DNA of 64,000 bases from Poronia punctata (taxonomy: Eukaryota; Ascomycota; Sordariomycetes; Xylariales; Xylariaceae), in contig MU401454.1 of NCBI GenBank assembly GCA_022579005.1, positions 310,001 to 374,000 on the forward strand. Direction: 5' to 3'. Positions within the stretch are counted from its first letter, which is position 1. Each line of letters begins with the position of its first letter. The notes beneath the pieces are model-generated. The model worked only from the letters and a program-made list of their open reading frames with translations, made no database searches and was not told where the DNA came from. This document shows, piece by piece, positions 12,995 to 24,219 of the stretch. The position numbers and the translations under genes were made by a program.

Positions 12995-13082
12995 TGCCTC
13001 CATCCCGGATCGAACGAGAGACCTTGTCATGATCTTGTTATTAAGATACAAGTGACACGCGCTACCACTACGCCATAGAGGC
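12995..13082 (-). tRNA. tRNA-Thr (anticodon UGU) with a 16 nt intron
   Basis: Read on the minus strand, a full cloverleaf can be drawn. The acceptor stem GCCTCTA pairs with TGGAGGC (one G-U), with discriminator A. A D-arm contains TAGTGGTAG. The anticodon stem TGTCA pairs with TGACA. The T-arm has loop TTCGATC with stem TCTCG/CGGGA. The loop between the anticodon stem halves is 23 nt, i.e. seven loop bases plus a 16 nt intron after position 37. The intron contains ACAAG, complementary to the CTTGT around the anticodon, as usual for eukaryotic pre-tRNA introns. The anticodon reads TGT. Bases of the CCA tail are not encoded, as expected for a nuclear tRNA. Confidence 0.92.
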
Positions 13083-13339
13083 TTTGTTATTGTTATTTCT
13101 CGTTGGTCTACAAGGCCCTATGAAGTCAGCGCGGAGGGCACTTTAGAATTCCGATAGCCAGATCATTCTCGTATTTATCCTTTCACATATCACGGGCGAT
13201 AATATATGCTGCTAGGTCAAGTTAAATTATAGGTGTAGTTTAGATGAATCACATTTCTTTCCTAGGCTACTAGTTAATTCTCAAGACGTTAGCTATCCGC
13301 TTTTGCCTCGACTTCCACTCGACAACACCACCGACAATC

Positions 13340-14158
13340 TCAAGACATGCGTTCAGGGCGATAGTCAAAAGGAGGCACCATCAAATGGCCGAGATGCTGA
13401 GGAGTCGGCTGCCCGACAACTGGGTCGATGGGCTCGGATTCGTCAACATTAATTATTGCCATTTCTCGAACGGAGTCGGGGCGATAGTCAAAAGGGGGAA
13501 CCATCAAGTGACAGGAATGCTGCTGAATCGGCTGCCCGAGAGTCGGGGTGTGGATGGGCTCGGACTCGTCCACCTTGATTGTCGGCATCGATCCTCGAAG
13601 ACAGTCTTGGCAAAGAAACCCAGAAGGCGTGGCGGAAGTATGACTGGGTGTGGTTAGCAGAGGGGGATGCGATATTGTAGACTCACCTGTGATTTGCGAC
13701 CCGCTGGAATGCCAATCGTTGAGTTTTGTCCGCCCGGCTTCTGACAAGCCACCATCTATTTGGGCCTCCATTCTCGCTGCTGCGGCCTCGAGATTCCGGA
13801 TAACGTTACGTCGGGGAATGGTATTATGTGGATCGTAGTCTTCGGTCCTGCCTGCAGGGTCAGTATGCATGTTGCTGCGCATTGTCTTAGGAGGGTCGGG
13901 CTGCATCCTAGTGTCTTCATCATCGACCTCCGCCCAGTCCTCAGTGATGTAATGTCCCATAAGGCTACGAGCGTGGGATAGGACCCAAGAGTTTCTGGCC
14001 GTGAGGGGAGGTATCGCAATGCTGGAAGGTCGGCTCGGAGAAGACATCGTTGCAAGTAGCAATAGAAGAGAAGCTGAACAGAGATGGAGTTGATTGGTAT
14101 GTGATCGGTGGACGCTATCTGGAAATGAAGCTGATTTGAGTTTTCGAGGAGCAATCAT
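13340..14158 (-). CDS. uncharacterised protein with a duplicated C-terminal unit
   Basis: A 272-codon single-exon frame of unknown function. The N-terminus carries a leucine-rich stretch (CSASLLLLLATMSS, about residues 27-40) that might be a weak signal or might be upstream of the real start at MSSPSRPSS. The middle is polar and proline/serine rich, with an acidic patch (EDWAEVDDEDT). The C-terminal 80 residues hold two copies of about 38 residues sharing VDESEPI, GQP, QH and HLMVPPFDYRP. The copies differ at the DNA level partly by silent changes, which supports this frame as the translated one. A GTGAGT donor and CTAAC...CAG acceptor inside (about 13640-13682) could define a 43 nt intron, but splicing would destroy the repeat frame, so I did not use it. 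No homologue recognised. Confidence 0.55.
   Translation of the reverse strand: MIAPRKLKSASFPDSVHRSHTNQLHLCSASLLLLLATMSSPSRPSSIAIPPLTARNSWVLSHARSLMGHYITEDWAEVDDEDTRMQPDPPKTMRSNMHTDPAGRTEDYDPHNTIPRRNVIRNLEAAAARMEAQIDGGLSEAGRTKLNDWHSSGSQITGESTISHPPLLTTPSHTSATPSGFLCQDCLRGSMPTIKVDESEPIHTPTLGQPIQQHSCHLMVPPFDYRPDSVREMAIINVDESEPIDPVVGQPTPQHLGHLMVPPFDYRPERMS
13345..13590. repeat. tandem direct repeat, about 120 bp, two copies
   Basis: The unit containing GATAGTCAAAAGG and GGCTGCCCGA occurs twice about 120 bp apart. It lies within the coding region of the minus-strand protein and encodes the duplicated VDESEPI...FDYRP unit. Confidence 0.8.
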
Positions 14159-14749
14159 GGAGGGATGTCGGCTTTTATAGAGCCCATTACCCGGCCTTGC
14201 CTGTTGTATGGCAGATCAGAACATGTTCTTTCATACCCAGGTAACAGTCCAAATGCTTTGTTAGGATGAATTGCAAATCGAAGGTCAATCCTGTTGTCCG
14301 TGTGACAATAGACCTCTTAACAAGTCGTGGGAATTGTTTGGGACAAAGGATATCGAACCAGTTCTTCGGTACAAGGCAAATCACCAGAGATTACACAAAT
14401 CACACTGAGCCTGCAAGTAGGACGGGGGAACAGAGTTTGATCTCTACCAGTACACGTCAAATGAAAATGGCTGCCGTATTTACCTCACGTCCAAGCAAAG
14501 CAACCAACCATTTTTGTCCCCCGTTAGTGCTTGGATATAAAGGAACTTTTTTGAATTCGGATAATTGTTGCTCGAGAGACTGTCTCCTAGAGCAGATAGC
14601 CAGAGGGATTTGGGTTACGGCTCCCAAATAATCAGACTGAAGGACGTTGGGCGGGAGTGGACCATGGCATTTAAGCCCCGACAATGCAACCTGGCAACTC
14701 GTCAAAGTTTAAAGACCGATAGTGCCTCTCATCGGCCATGCGTCAGCAT
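14159..14749. other. promoter of the repeat-containing gene and STM1 3' flank
   Basis: 591 bp without a supported gene; expected to hold the polyadenylation region of STM1 and the promoter of the upstream gene. Confidence 0.45.
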
Positions 14750-16218
14750 TTAAGCGCCAAGGCTGGGAAAAGCGCTCTCATCGCTGGTGTTGATGGAGGC
14801 AGTAGGGCGTCCGCCACGGGCATCGCCACGGGCATCGCCACGGAAGTCTCCTCGGCCACGGCCACGGCCCTCACCACGGCCACGTCCAGCACCATCGCCA
14901 CGGCCACCGCCGCGAGGAGCACCATCGCCACGAGGAGCACCTCGAGGAGCACCACCACGGGGACCGCCACGGCCACCACGGGGACGCTCGGATTCCACAA
15001 AGCGCTGATCAATCTCCAGAACCTGCTTAGCCTTGCGCTCGCGTTCGCGCTTGGTCTTGACGCCGGTGGCAGGGATAAAGTCGTCATCACCCTCCTTAGC
15101 GATAGGCTTGGCGTTGGCCCACTTCTTATCGAGCTTGGAGCCCTCGTTGGCCTTGCGGGGTTCGAGGTTATCGCCGAGCGCAAGCTTCTTCTCAGCCAAC
15201 TGGGCTAGGTACTCGGTGTAGGAAACACTCTTATCCTCAGGTTCAGCAGGTGTAGTAGCCTCTTCGGCATCCTCAGCAGTAGCCTCCTTAAGCTCTGTCT
15301 GGGCAATTTCTTCTCCGGCCTGCTCGTCTTTGGCTTCAGCATTGCCTTCGGTGGCACCCCAGCCCTGGGCAACTGCCTTCTCGGTACCACTAGCTTTCGT
15401 TAGGTCTAAATTGTAAATTACGGCCGGCCAGGTGCTTCTTTCTTACGTCTGTACGTGTCTGGAGTGTCTGTCGTCACGCTCGCGGGGGAAGCGGGCACCG
15501 CGACCTAATCAAACCCGTCAACTCGTCTTTCTAGTTTAACAAAGAGCGTCAGACTCTTCTTACCTCCTCGCTCACGAGCACCACGGCCGCCTCGGGGGCC
15601 ACCTCGGGGAGCCTCGTCGGTAGACTTGCGGTGATTGGCAGAGGAACCGGCATTGCGATCACGGAACGCTGGGAAGAGGAAATATTAGACGAGATTCAGA
15701 AATAAGGCATACCCAACATTTTTACAAGTGCGGGCCACAAAACTTACCTCCTTCGTTTCCACCGGGCCCGGCACGGCGAGATGCACTGATGTTGGCAGGC
15801 TTGCTAGGCGCTTGGGGCTCGACGTCACGCTTGGTAGTGCGCGGGACGGTCTTGTCAACGGTCTTCACGGGGCCGGACTGTGGCTCCTCCTCGTCATTGC
15901 CTAACCAGAGATCATCGACGTTAGTGCATGCCAGTTGAGTAAAATAGTTTTCACCCGTTCGAATGCTTCGTGTTGGAAGAATAAGTCGACATACCGAGGA
16001 GGGCGAAGAGGTTCTAAATGTCACAAGAGTTAGCTTCAGCAAGAAAAAGAAATTATCAATTATCCATATAATGTAGGAAAAACAGCTAGACATGGGATAT
16101 CACAACCGTCCCCAAGCAAAGCTTGGTAGCTTCGCCGGTGGAAGCAAAATCTGGTGTGTTTTCCCACATTTTCCGTCTGCGGAGTCGATTGCCCACGTAC
16201 CTTTGAGGCGACCGACAT
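14750..16218 (-). CDS. STM1: STM1-like ribosome-associated RGG protein (HABP4/SERBP1 family)
   Basis: This is the fungal counterpart of yeast Stm1 and animal SERBP1, which clamp inactive 80S ribosomes and bind nucleic acid, mainly in the cytoplasm. The model is complement(join(14750..15389,15447..15504,15564..15668,15748..15900,15995..16013,16201..16218)), 330 residues with all six phases closing. The N-terminus MSVASKNLFALLGND is the Stm1_N signature. In the middle, GTEKAVAQGWGATEG and VSYTEYLAQLAEKKLALGD are typical of the HABP4/PAI-RBP1 domain. The tail is an RGG/RG-rich low-complexity segment (about residues 255-315) of the type methylated by arginine methyltransferases. The first two coding exons are only 18 and 19 nt long. 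An ATG 30 nt further upstream (16248) is in frame, but the MSVASK start is the conserved one. The second-last acceptor was chosen at TAG before TGGTACC because it alone keeps the frame. Confidence 0.88.
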
Positions 16219-19200
16219 GATGTCGCCGTTGTATTCGCCTTTCAGCAAGGCGTAGCTTTGAAGACCTCAATCGAAGCAAATTGGCAACACAGAATATATG
16301 GGTAAGAGGACACGGCCTAAATGGTCATATCCCGAAGAGAGACGTTGAAAGGGTATCTTTATGCCTCGGGCAAGCAAGTGGTGGGCGTGGGATTGTTTAG
16401 AGGCCACGAGTGGGTTCGTGCGAGAGTTGGCTCCAGCTTTTTTGCCTGTTTTGCGCACGAACCTGTTGCTCTGTTCCCTGTAACTTCTCCTCCACTGTCG
16501 CTTAGGCGGAACCGGAAAATGTTTTAGCAGCTTTCGCATAGACCTGTGGTGGGGTTTGAACCTAAAATCAGTGTCGAGGTACCTTGGTACCTACCTGGAA
16601 CCTTGGGCTTTGAAGGAGCTTCCACGGATTTTGATTTGCCAACTGATTTTTTGATGATTGTTAGTGCGCTGATGACTCAGCAAACCCAGGTGGAGCTTCG
16701 TGGATAGGACCCTGAGGAGGTACCTCCGAAATGTGGGATGAAACAGTTCTATATCTCTGAATACTAATACACCTCTACATTACCTACCTACATAGAGTTA
16801 CATGTTGTATTGACTTCAAAGTGATAGCTAGGGCACGTAGGTAATATCAAGAGCTATATATATGATATCAAGCTCGAGTTATAAATTTTTGGATCATATC
16901 CCTTTTGCATGTGTACAGGGAGTGAGGATGTTTTAATCCAAGTCGAAAGCACGAGCAAGTACAAAAGACGTCACTTCCTAGCCAACATTTGTTTCACTTG
17001 TGTATTCAGACCTACCTACATACGGCAGGTAACTTTTCCAGATCGTCTTGCTGTATTACTTAGGTTAGGCGCTTGATATAGGAGAAACTTGTAAGAATAA
17101 TATCAAAACACCATAAGCAAGTCCCTTGGCTATAGAGCTTTATCGCGGACCGTGACGAGTATGATGTGGTGCTTGGCGGGTATAAGCTCTCAAACTGTGA
17201 TGTCATCCACGTGTCGACTCACCAACATGAGCACATGTCAGATAATATGACATGACTGGTGACGGGGCTTGTCTTCATCATTAAACCATAATAAATCCCA
17301 CAAGCTATACACAAATGGATATCTAGTATGGATCAACTTGTCGACCAATGAACAAAGTTTACCCGTTGCGTTGGCCAGAACGTACGCTTTTCAGTTGTGG
17401 CCTGTTTCAGAGGATAAGCCTGGCAGCTTACAAGTAGGGATCAACACGTCTATGAGTACACATGGATATTGCACAATTTCAGTCAGTATAGGTGGACAAT
17501 GGTTAGGGGAAATTTGTAAATAAAAGAAAAATGTATCATAGGTGACTTGTGCTTGGTTCTGTAGTCATTTATGTAGCTTCCAGAGCCGAGTGTCACATTC
17601 AGATTCTGGTCCTTATAACCCTACCGATGCCTAGGGGAGTGTAGGGACCTTGGAATTCCTTATCAAGTATCCGCAAGGAGACAGTTCTAGACCAAACTTA
17701 AAGATGAAATGCCGACAGCTCAAAAGATGCTTTCGTGGCCTTTCGTGGGGGACACACCACCTTGCCCGGCTCTCCTTCTTCTGACATGCAGGAACATTGA
17801 TGACTTGCATGCGACAATTACACTACTTGCCCGTCATATCTTCTACGCAAGTACTGTTATTATATGGCGATAGTGACACATTTACGTATGTATACTAGAG
17901 TACTGACTTGGCCATCTATGTATGATTAGGTATATGAATGAATGGAATCAAATCAATCACATGGACCGCGGTTGTAAAGATGCAGTTGGTAACCGTGGGG
18001 TGATGTGACGTGCGCGCGCGAGGGATTTCGATTTGATTTTCGTTGATAATGAGTATTGCTTATCTCTGATCACCTAATGACCCGTCTGTTGTTGGACCAG
18101 GTCTAAAGATAAGAACCCAGCAGCCCAGGTACAAATATCGGACCTCCCCTCGTCGCTCGTATATTTGTATGTTCTGAAATGTAATCTGCTTTTTGTTTTC
18201 TATTTCTGTTCGATTGTTTCGCCTTATATTTTGTACCTTTTGGAATCGTGATCACAGAGAAACTTTACGAAAATCGTTGCTGGATGTATCCCGTGCCCCA
18301 ACTCCAATTTTTAAGTCGACATAAGCCAACATGGATACATGCAAACTTCTGGCCCTTCCAGGCATCAAGGAGTCCGCTATCACTTACCGCCGAACACCGA
18401 TAACCCAAAGTTAATGCTTGGTGGTAGAGATGCATTTATTGGTTCCGCCTTCCAGCCGGAGTGAGGTTTGACCAAGTGCGGTCTACAACCTATAGGTAGT
18501 AGCAGAGCTTGGCGGTGCTCACTGTTTATGGTAATTCTTCAGTGAGTAGCGAGTGATGAGGACCCAAGCACTAGAGTAGCCAAAGGGCGAGACCATCAAC
18601 AACCCGTGCATCCTCCCCTTCTCTCCCTGTCCGACTTCAAAGATGGCCGTATGAAGACAGTTGCGAAACGCGAAGTCAGTCCATGTGATCAGCTAGGCTT
18701 CTTCCTCAACACAGAGTGGGGTGTGCAATGTCCGACTTTTCCATCTACTCTGGTGGACGCTGGTCTAGACTGCAGCCTTTTCGCCAATTGGAAATCTACT
18801 GGTTACCCGATGCTTTAGGCAGCAAAAGTCAGACGGATGCCGCTGTTATGAACGAGTCGACTCGAATGGTACCTACGTGTACATAGCTCCTACCTGCTGT
18901 ACACCTATGCTTACCTACCTGCCACCGAACCCCACCAGCCGACAACGGCGAATGATCTATCCACCTACTCCACCTAGAGGTAGCCATCGAGGGCCCAGTC
19001 ACTCGGCGTCCAGTTTCCTTTGTTTCTACTCAAGTTTAACAAAGAATTTTGGCAAGCAATGCAAAATTAATGGATGGATTCAACTACGGGATAACATTTC
19101 TGAACCCGGGCCACCGAACGATATATAACGAAACGAACATTTCAGATTTCCATCTACCACCAATTATCACCGATTCATTATTCTGTTCGGCGAGTGGGCT

Positions 19201-22200
19201 ACTCCGTCCCCCCATCGAACGACGCCATCTCGATTTAGCAGGTACCACCCTGGACACTTTGCAGGACCAAGAGGAAGGAGGGGGAAAGACCGTCCACGGG
19301 TGGGATGCAAAAACGGTTTGTGAAACGGTTCTCATCCAACAAAAAAGAGGTACAACTACGATACATCGCAGCCGAATTCGACCTCGACGTACATATTGCG
19401 ACAAGGCTAGCCCATCTAAGAAGGGAGAAAAAGTTTCGCGCCTACCGCCACCCCTGCGTATATATGCGCCGAGCTAGACTAGTGAGGTACTTTAGGTACC
19501 CCCATGCTGAGTACATGTCACTACAGCACACCCCAGGAATGCGAAGCCCCAACTGGTGCCATCTCTCCGACTATGGTCCACCAGGCGGCCTTTATTCCCA
19601 TCGCGAGGAGACTTGAAAGGAAGATGAGGGGCGATCTAGCACATGCGCACATACTTATTGAGAAATCTCTCCAGCAGTCCAGCTTTCGGCATATATTACG
19701 GAGCCACGTCAACAAGGAGCGTCGCACGAAGACCATGGAAGACCTACGGCTTGGGACAAGCGATAGAAAGAGCCAAAATGAATTGAGATCGTGTGACTCA
19801 TTAACTTTGACATCCTGTCTCTAGTTCACGCTATACGGCAACTAACCGTCAAATCTCCCAACCCGTGGCTGGTCGAAGACTCGGTATCGGCTCATGCCTA
19901 TATTGCGTAGGTCAACCAGGCGTGAGGGGTACACCTTCAGATGGAGGGCGAATCACGACTCGATCCCCAGCTGCATACACATGCATCCATACAGACACCT
20001 ACCTACCACCTGCATTTTCATGTTTCTCCTCCCCGTTCTTTGGCCGGTCCGCATTATGGGTATCTCGGGGTAATCTACTAACGAGAGGGTAATAAGTTGG
20101 TGGGCCATGTTTTCACTAACCACCAATGTAGGAGCCGGTCAGAGACCTGCGCAACTTATCCTACCACTCTCGGTAGTAGATACCTAGGTAAGGCCTTGCC
20201 TAGAAACGTAGAAATGGGCATCTCACCTCCATGCCGCTTTTATAGCCCGAGCCTACGCATGTAGGTATAACATACTAGTCGGCGAAGGAAGATTGATTTG
20301 TACACAATTGAAAATAAACAGAGTTGAACAAGCTTGAATATACATCAAATTACTGTACAATTGCATTGAATCGAATCAAAACTCGCCATCTAGGCCTCCG
20401 TTATATTCCCAAATCGGTTTTGATATTCATTGCCGCAGTGTGCAACCGACCAGATTAATCTACCTCCAACAGAACCAGAAAAGTCAAACATACAATGCCG
20501 CGAGGAAGAAAAACGTAAACATAATACAGCCGCACTATGACCTAAAACCCGACGCCGTACCTACCGGGCCCGACGGGTCCACCCGGTCCGAATACTGTAC
20601 CCGGCCCGACGCCATTATCCTGAGCTAGTATAGGTACCCGTACCGAAGCGCCGGGGAGTGGATGGATGACCGGATAACGAGAAAAGGGGGTCTTTGTTTG
20701 CCGACCAGAAAGATCTCTTTTAGTTTGATAGGCAGGCCTGTGTATGGCCACGTTAGCGATATCACCGGTTAGTCAGTTATCTGACTGATTCCGACTTTTC
20801 TCATCTCGAAATTCGAAAATGACGGGTTTCATTCATCCCAGTATAAATACAGAGAAATGTATACGTAACTTCCAATCCTAAGAATTGATATTGATATGTA
20901 CGAGTAAAAGCGGCGAGTTGCGCTAAAATTCTAATTCATTTACTTTACCGGTAGGTACTGTACGCAAAACGGATTTTTTTTTTTAACTTTATTATATACA
21001 TACAGCTCTGATCGTTAAAAAGAACTGACTGACCTACATTGACGTCTTGATCTTCAACACAATTAACTACATATATATACGCAAATGTAGAATAGATTCG
21101 ACGGGCCATAAGCAATACATAGATAGTTCATAGGTACCTACCTGTCTCAATGACCTCAATTCCCTTTGCGAATCGCTACTACCTTAAACAGGACATACCG
21201 GTCATCCCTGCTGCCTGCAGCAAATATGACATGACGCCCCTCCACTCCACTTCCACCGAACATCCCGTCCGTCTACATTACACACACACCTAACCTTACG
21301 GTTATTAGTTTTCCGGTGGCTTTTCATTTGTATCTTTTGTTCGTCTTTTTAATTCCTAACTTGACAACCATAGAACCTAAAAACTAGGAAGTAGGTACAT
21401 CATGTGTCTATATTGGCAAGAAACACATGGTAGGATTTCGAATCAAGACGGGAATGGCGGATCGACAACCCTGTAGTAGGTACTTACTATTATGTACACA
21501 TTGGTACCGTGGGCGGGATCTGAACGGGATCTGGAAAACTCGGGGCACAGTAGTGTTCCTGCACGCAACAAGGGATGTATTATTGAAGCGAGATCTTCGC
21601 CGAAATATAGTAAAATGCAACGTGGGTAATCGTAGGTCCAAACGACGTTTCGAGTAACGAGCACAGCATTTTAACATCGTCTGAATTTCGCTACTACTAA
21701 TACTACTATTCCAATTATTTGGTCCATGGACATGTAGTCCTAGCTAACTGGTCAGCTATATAACATGATGCATGTATATATATACACAACAACTCCTCCT
21801 CAGCTTATGTTCCATCACCACTCACCATCGTATATGCACTTGCACGACAAATAAGCTCAGCCCAACCTCGAGTAGCAGGTCTCGGTCCTGTGTTAACAAA
21901 TCAAGGCAAGGAAAAAACAAGAAAGACACAAAAGGAGAAGAAAAAAGTTCGGCGAGCGTACTGAGAGGGTAGAGACAAACCAGAAGATTATACCCCAAAC
22001 ACGACAAATAATTGACCATAAACCCTTCCGAATTCTTGCTACTTGCCGGTATCTGTACACTATTTGGCCATTTATAACTTTTTCACCCCTGCCGCAGTAC
22101 ATGAACAATGAAAAGGGCCAAGCTCGTGGGTAGTAATTAGGAAGCCAGGTCTCGCGAAACGCTCGTCGAGAAATGAAGAAAAATGCATAACTGAGAAGAA

Positions 22201-22735
22201 AAAAAAAGACTTTTGATTTTCCCCAAACGCCGTGAAGGGTTTTTTCCCGGACGCACCCATATCCCATAGGAAATTCGTCCAGAACAGTCGTAATCCCGTC
22301 AGGTCGTGTATATGGACTAGTTGACATAAGGATGGTCGTTCGATCGTATCGAATGGTTGGCCCGATTCCGGGGTGCCCTGTCCGGAACGCCATGATACCG
22401 CCGCCCGAACTGAAAACGCAGAGTGACAAGATAGCTGTAACCGCAGCTGGCCGCCGATCCTGGGTATAGTGCTACCGCCTCCATTGCCAAATAAACATAT
22501 TTTTTTTCCTTCCAGAATTCAGAGTAACAACACCCGTGTTGTTTCTCTCCTAGCCTTTTCGATACCAAATTAATTAACCAATTTTTTTTTCTTCCGTTGT
22601 CGCTTTGAATTTCGAAATGCCCGCCGCGTGGACAGGATTCTTTCTTTCTTCCTCAGTAACCCCGCAGTTGGCCGGTCGCAAGCCTGAGCGGACTGGCAGT
22701 GGACCTCGAGTCCAACCAAGGCATGAACTAATTCA
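16219..22735. other. gene-poor block, 6.5 kb
   Basis: No supportable protein or RNA gene. The open frames are short (60-140 codons), overlap on both strands and lack domain or splice signals. The first several hundred bases must hold the STM1 promoter. Many TACCTA/TAGGTA words and GGTACC palindromes are scattered here, for example near 16580-16600, 18865-18920, 19490-19502, 20170-20190 and 21130-21145. Long T- and A-runs occur near 20974 and 22565. No terminal inverted repeats, transposase fragments or long tandem arrays were seen. The last part before 22736 is the 3' flank of the bZIP gene. Confidence 0.45.
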
Positions 22736-24219
22736 TTACCGCATATTACTCGTATCAAAAGAGAATTGCGTGGGGAAAGCCATCGATGCACTTAGGCCGA
22801 ACGGATCCCAATCCAGGGCCGGGTCAAGTAGCTGGGACATGCTCGGGTAGTTCTGGCCTTGTGTTTGCCCACCCTGCTCTGCAGGGCTTGTCGGTGGCTG
22901 GCCGGATGCAGCGTTCGCTGGGGGCGGCATCGACATGTTGGGTTGTGGGGGCGCCGGATAGCCAGACGGGTACTGGGGCTGGTTCTGTCCCTCCGGCGGC
23001 TCGGTATCGTCTATCATATCGTTGGGTGCGTCGTATTCCTGTTCTGTACTCACGAGTTAACCCTAGGACGACAAAGTTCCGCAAAACAAAAGAAACGGGT
23101 CAGCTTGCCGAGTTGTTGGAAATGACTCTGGAACGACGAAGGATATATTGACGGCGGTCGGGGCCCGGAACTAGTCTGTGATTGCTGCTGCTGTTGTTGC
23201 TGATTTGTTTGCATGATATGCGGACGAGGACCAGGCAATAGGCCAGGCATAGGTGCCATGGCCGGTTTCATCGGAGGGGGCATAGTCGTCCTCATATTTC
23301 CGTGGTCTGCTGCCGTAGCCGTGGGTGAGGTGACTGCTCCATGACCGCTATATGGCGGGGTTGGGTTCGTGGGTGACGCTCCGTGGGAAGGAGGCGTCGG
23401 GCGATTCTTCGGCGACGTCACGGACGACTGCATATTTGACTGGTTCGGCACTGAGGTGACACCAGGTTCAAGCTTGGGCGCAATGCTCGAGGCAGACCTA
23501 CGTGAACTATGATGTCTATTAAGGATCGCTCGTTGGATAGGGGGCGGTTGCATCATGTTTTGTGGCATATGCGTCGGGCCAAGATTTGGACTGCCAGTTT
23601 TCGCCTGGAGCTCGGCTTGAACATCGATTCCTGCCAAAGGCTGTCAGTCGGTGACTTTGAAGAAACTTCAAAGGGGGGTGTGTTATATACCCTTTTCAAG
23701 GAGAATGCGCTCCAGCAGGGAGTTCTTGTAGCGCAACATCAAGCATTCTTCAGCAGCGCTACGGTGAGCCGCCTGCAGGTTCGTCAGGTTAGACTCATGA
23801 ACCCGGATAGTATCCTCAAGTTGTTTGATGTATTCAGTCCGTCTCTCTCTGAACGCGGCCTGCGCCTGGCGGTTCCTCTGTTTGCGCTCCTCGGAAGTGG
23901 CATATATCTTTAATTCAAGTTAGTACATATTCGAGGACCCAAATTGTGGTAGGCGTCGCCAGTACTCGCATGTTGGACTTTCGCCGCTTCTCCAGTCCTA
24001 CGGGGGGTTTGTATTGACCGGGTACTCTCCTCTCATCCGCCCCCTCCCTTTGAACATGAGCAATCTACTTACAGGTTTGCGCCCCCCCTTCCGTTTTACC
24101 GGTTGAGCGTCTTGGGGGGCTGTCGTGGGTTCCGTACCATTGTCCGGGGTGGAAGCCAAAGATTCTTCCGAATGCTCCTGGGAATGTTCTTGCTTATCAA
24201 TTGACATCTTGTCTGACAT
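22736..24219 (-). CDS. bZIP transcription factor, Yap-like basic region
   Basis: A nuclear DNA-binding regulator. The model is complement(join(22736..23043,23109..23630,23691..23907,24073..24219)), 397 residues, phases closing. The basic region (about residues 55-72, EERKQRNRQAQAAFRERR) contains N61-x7-R69 with the QAAFR form of Yap/AP-1-like fungal bZIPs. It continues into a coiled coil (TEYIKQLEDTIRVHESNL and on to KNSLLERILLEKG). The remainder is disordered and rich in P, S, Q and N, with a poly-Q run and acidic, aromatic C-terminal blocks (MSQLLDPALDWDPFG) that look like an activation region. Intron 3 (23044-23108) is best explained as GC-AG: donor GCAAGC, acceptor ACAG, giving QQL-E-QEYDAPNDM in frame; no GT donor gives a workable join. 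ATG 24219 and 24207 both fit the start. The specific regulon cannot be named. Confidence 0.88.

Noticed and set aside
12660..13055. 131-codon plus-strand ORF
   Set aside because: It overlaps the tRNA gene on the other strand and has no recognisable family.
13640..13682. Possible 43 nt intron in the repeat-containing gene
   Set aside because: Using it would shift the frame and destroy the conserved duplicated unit.
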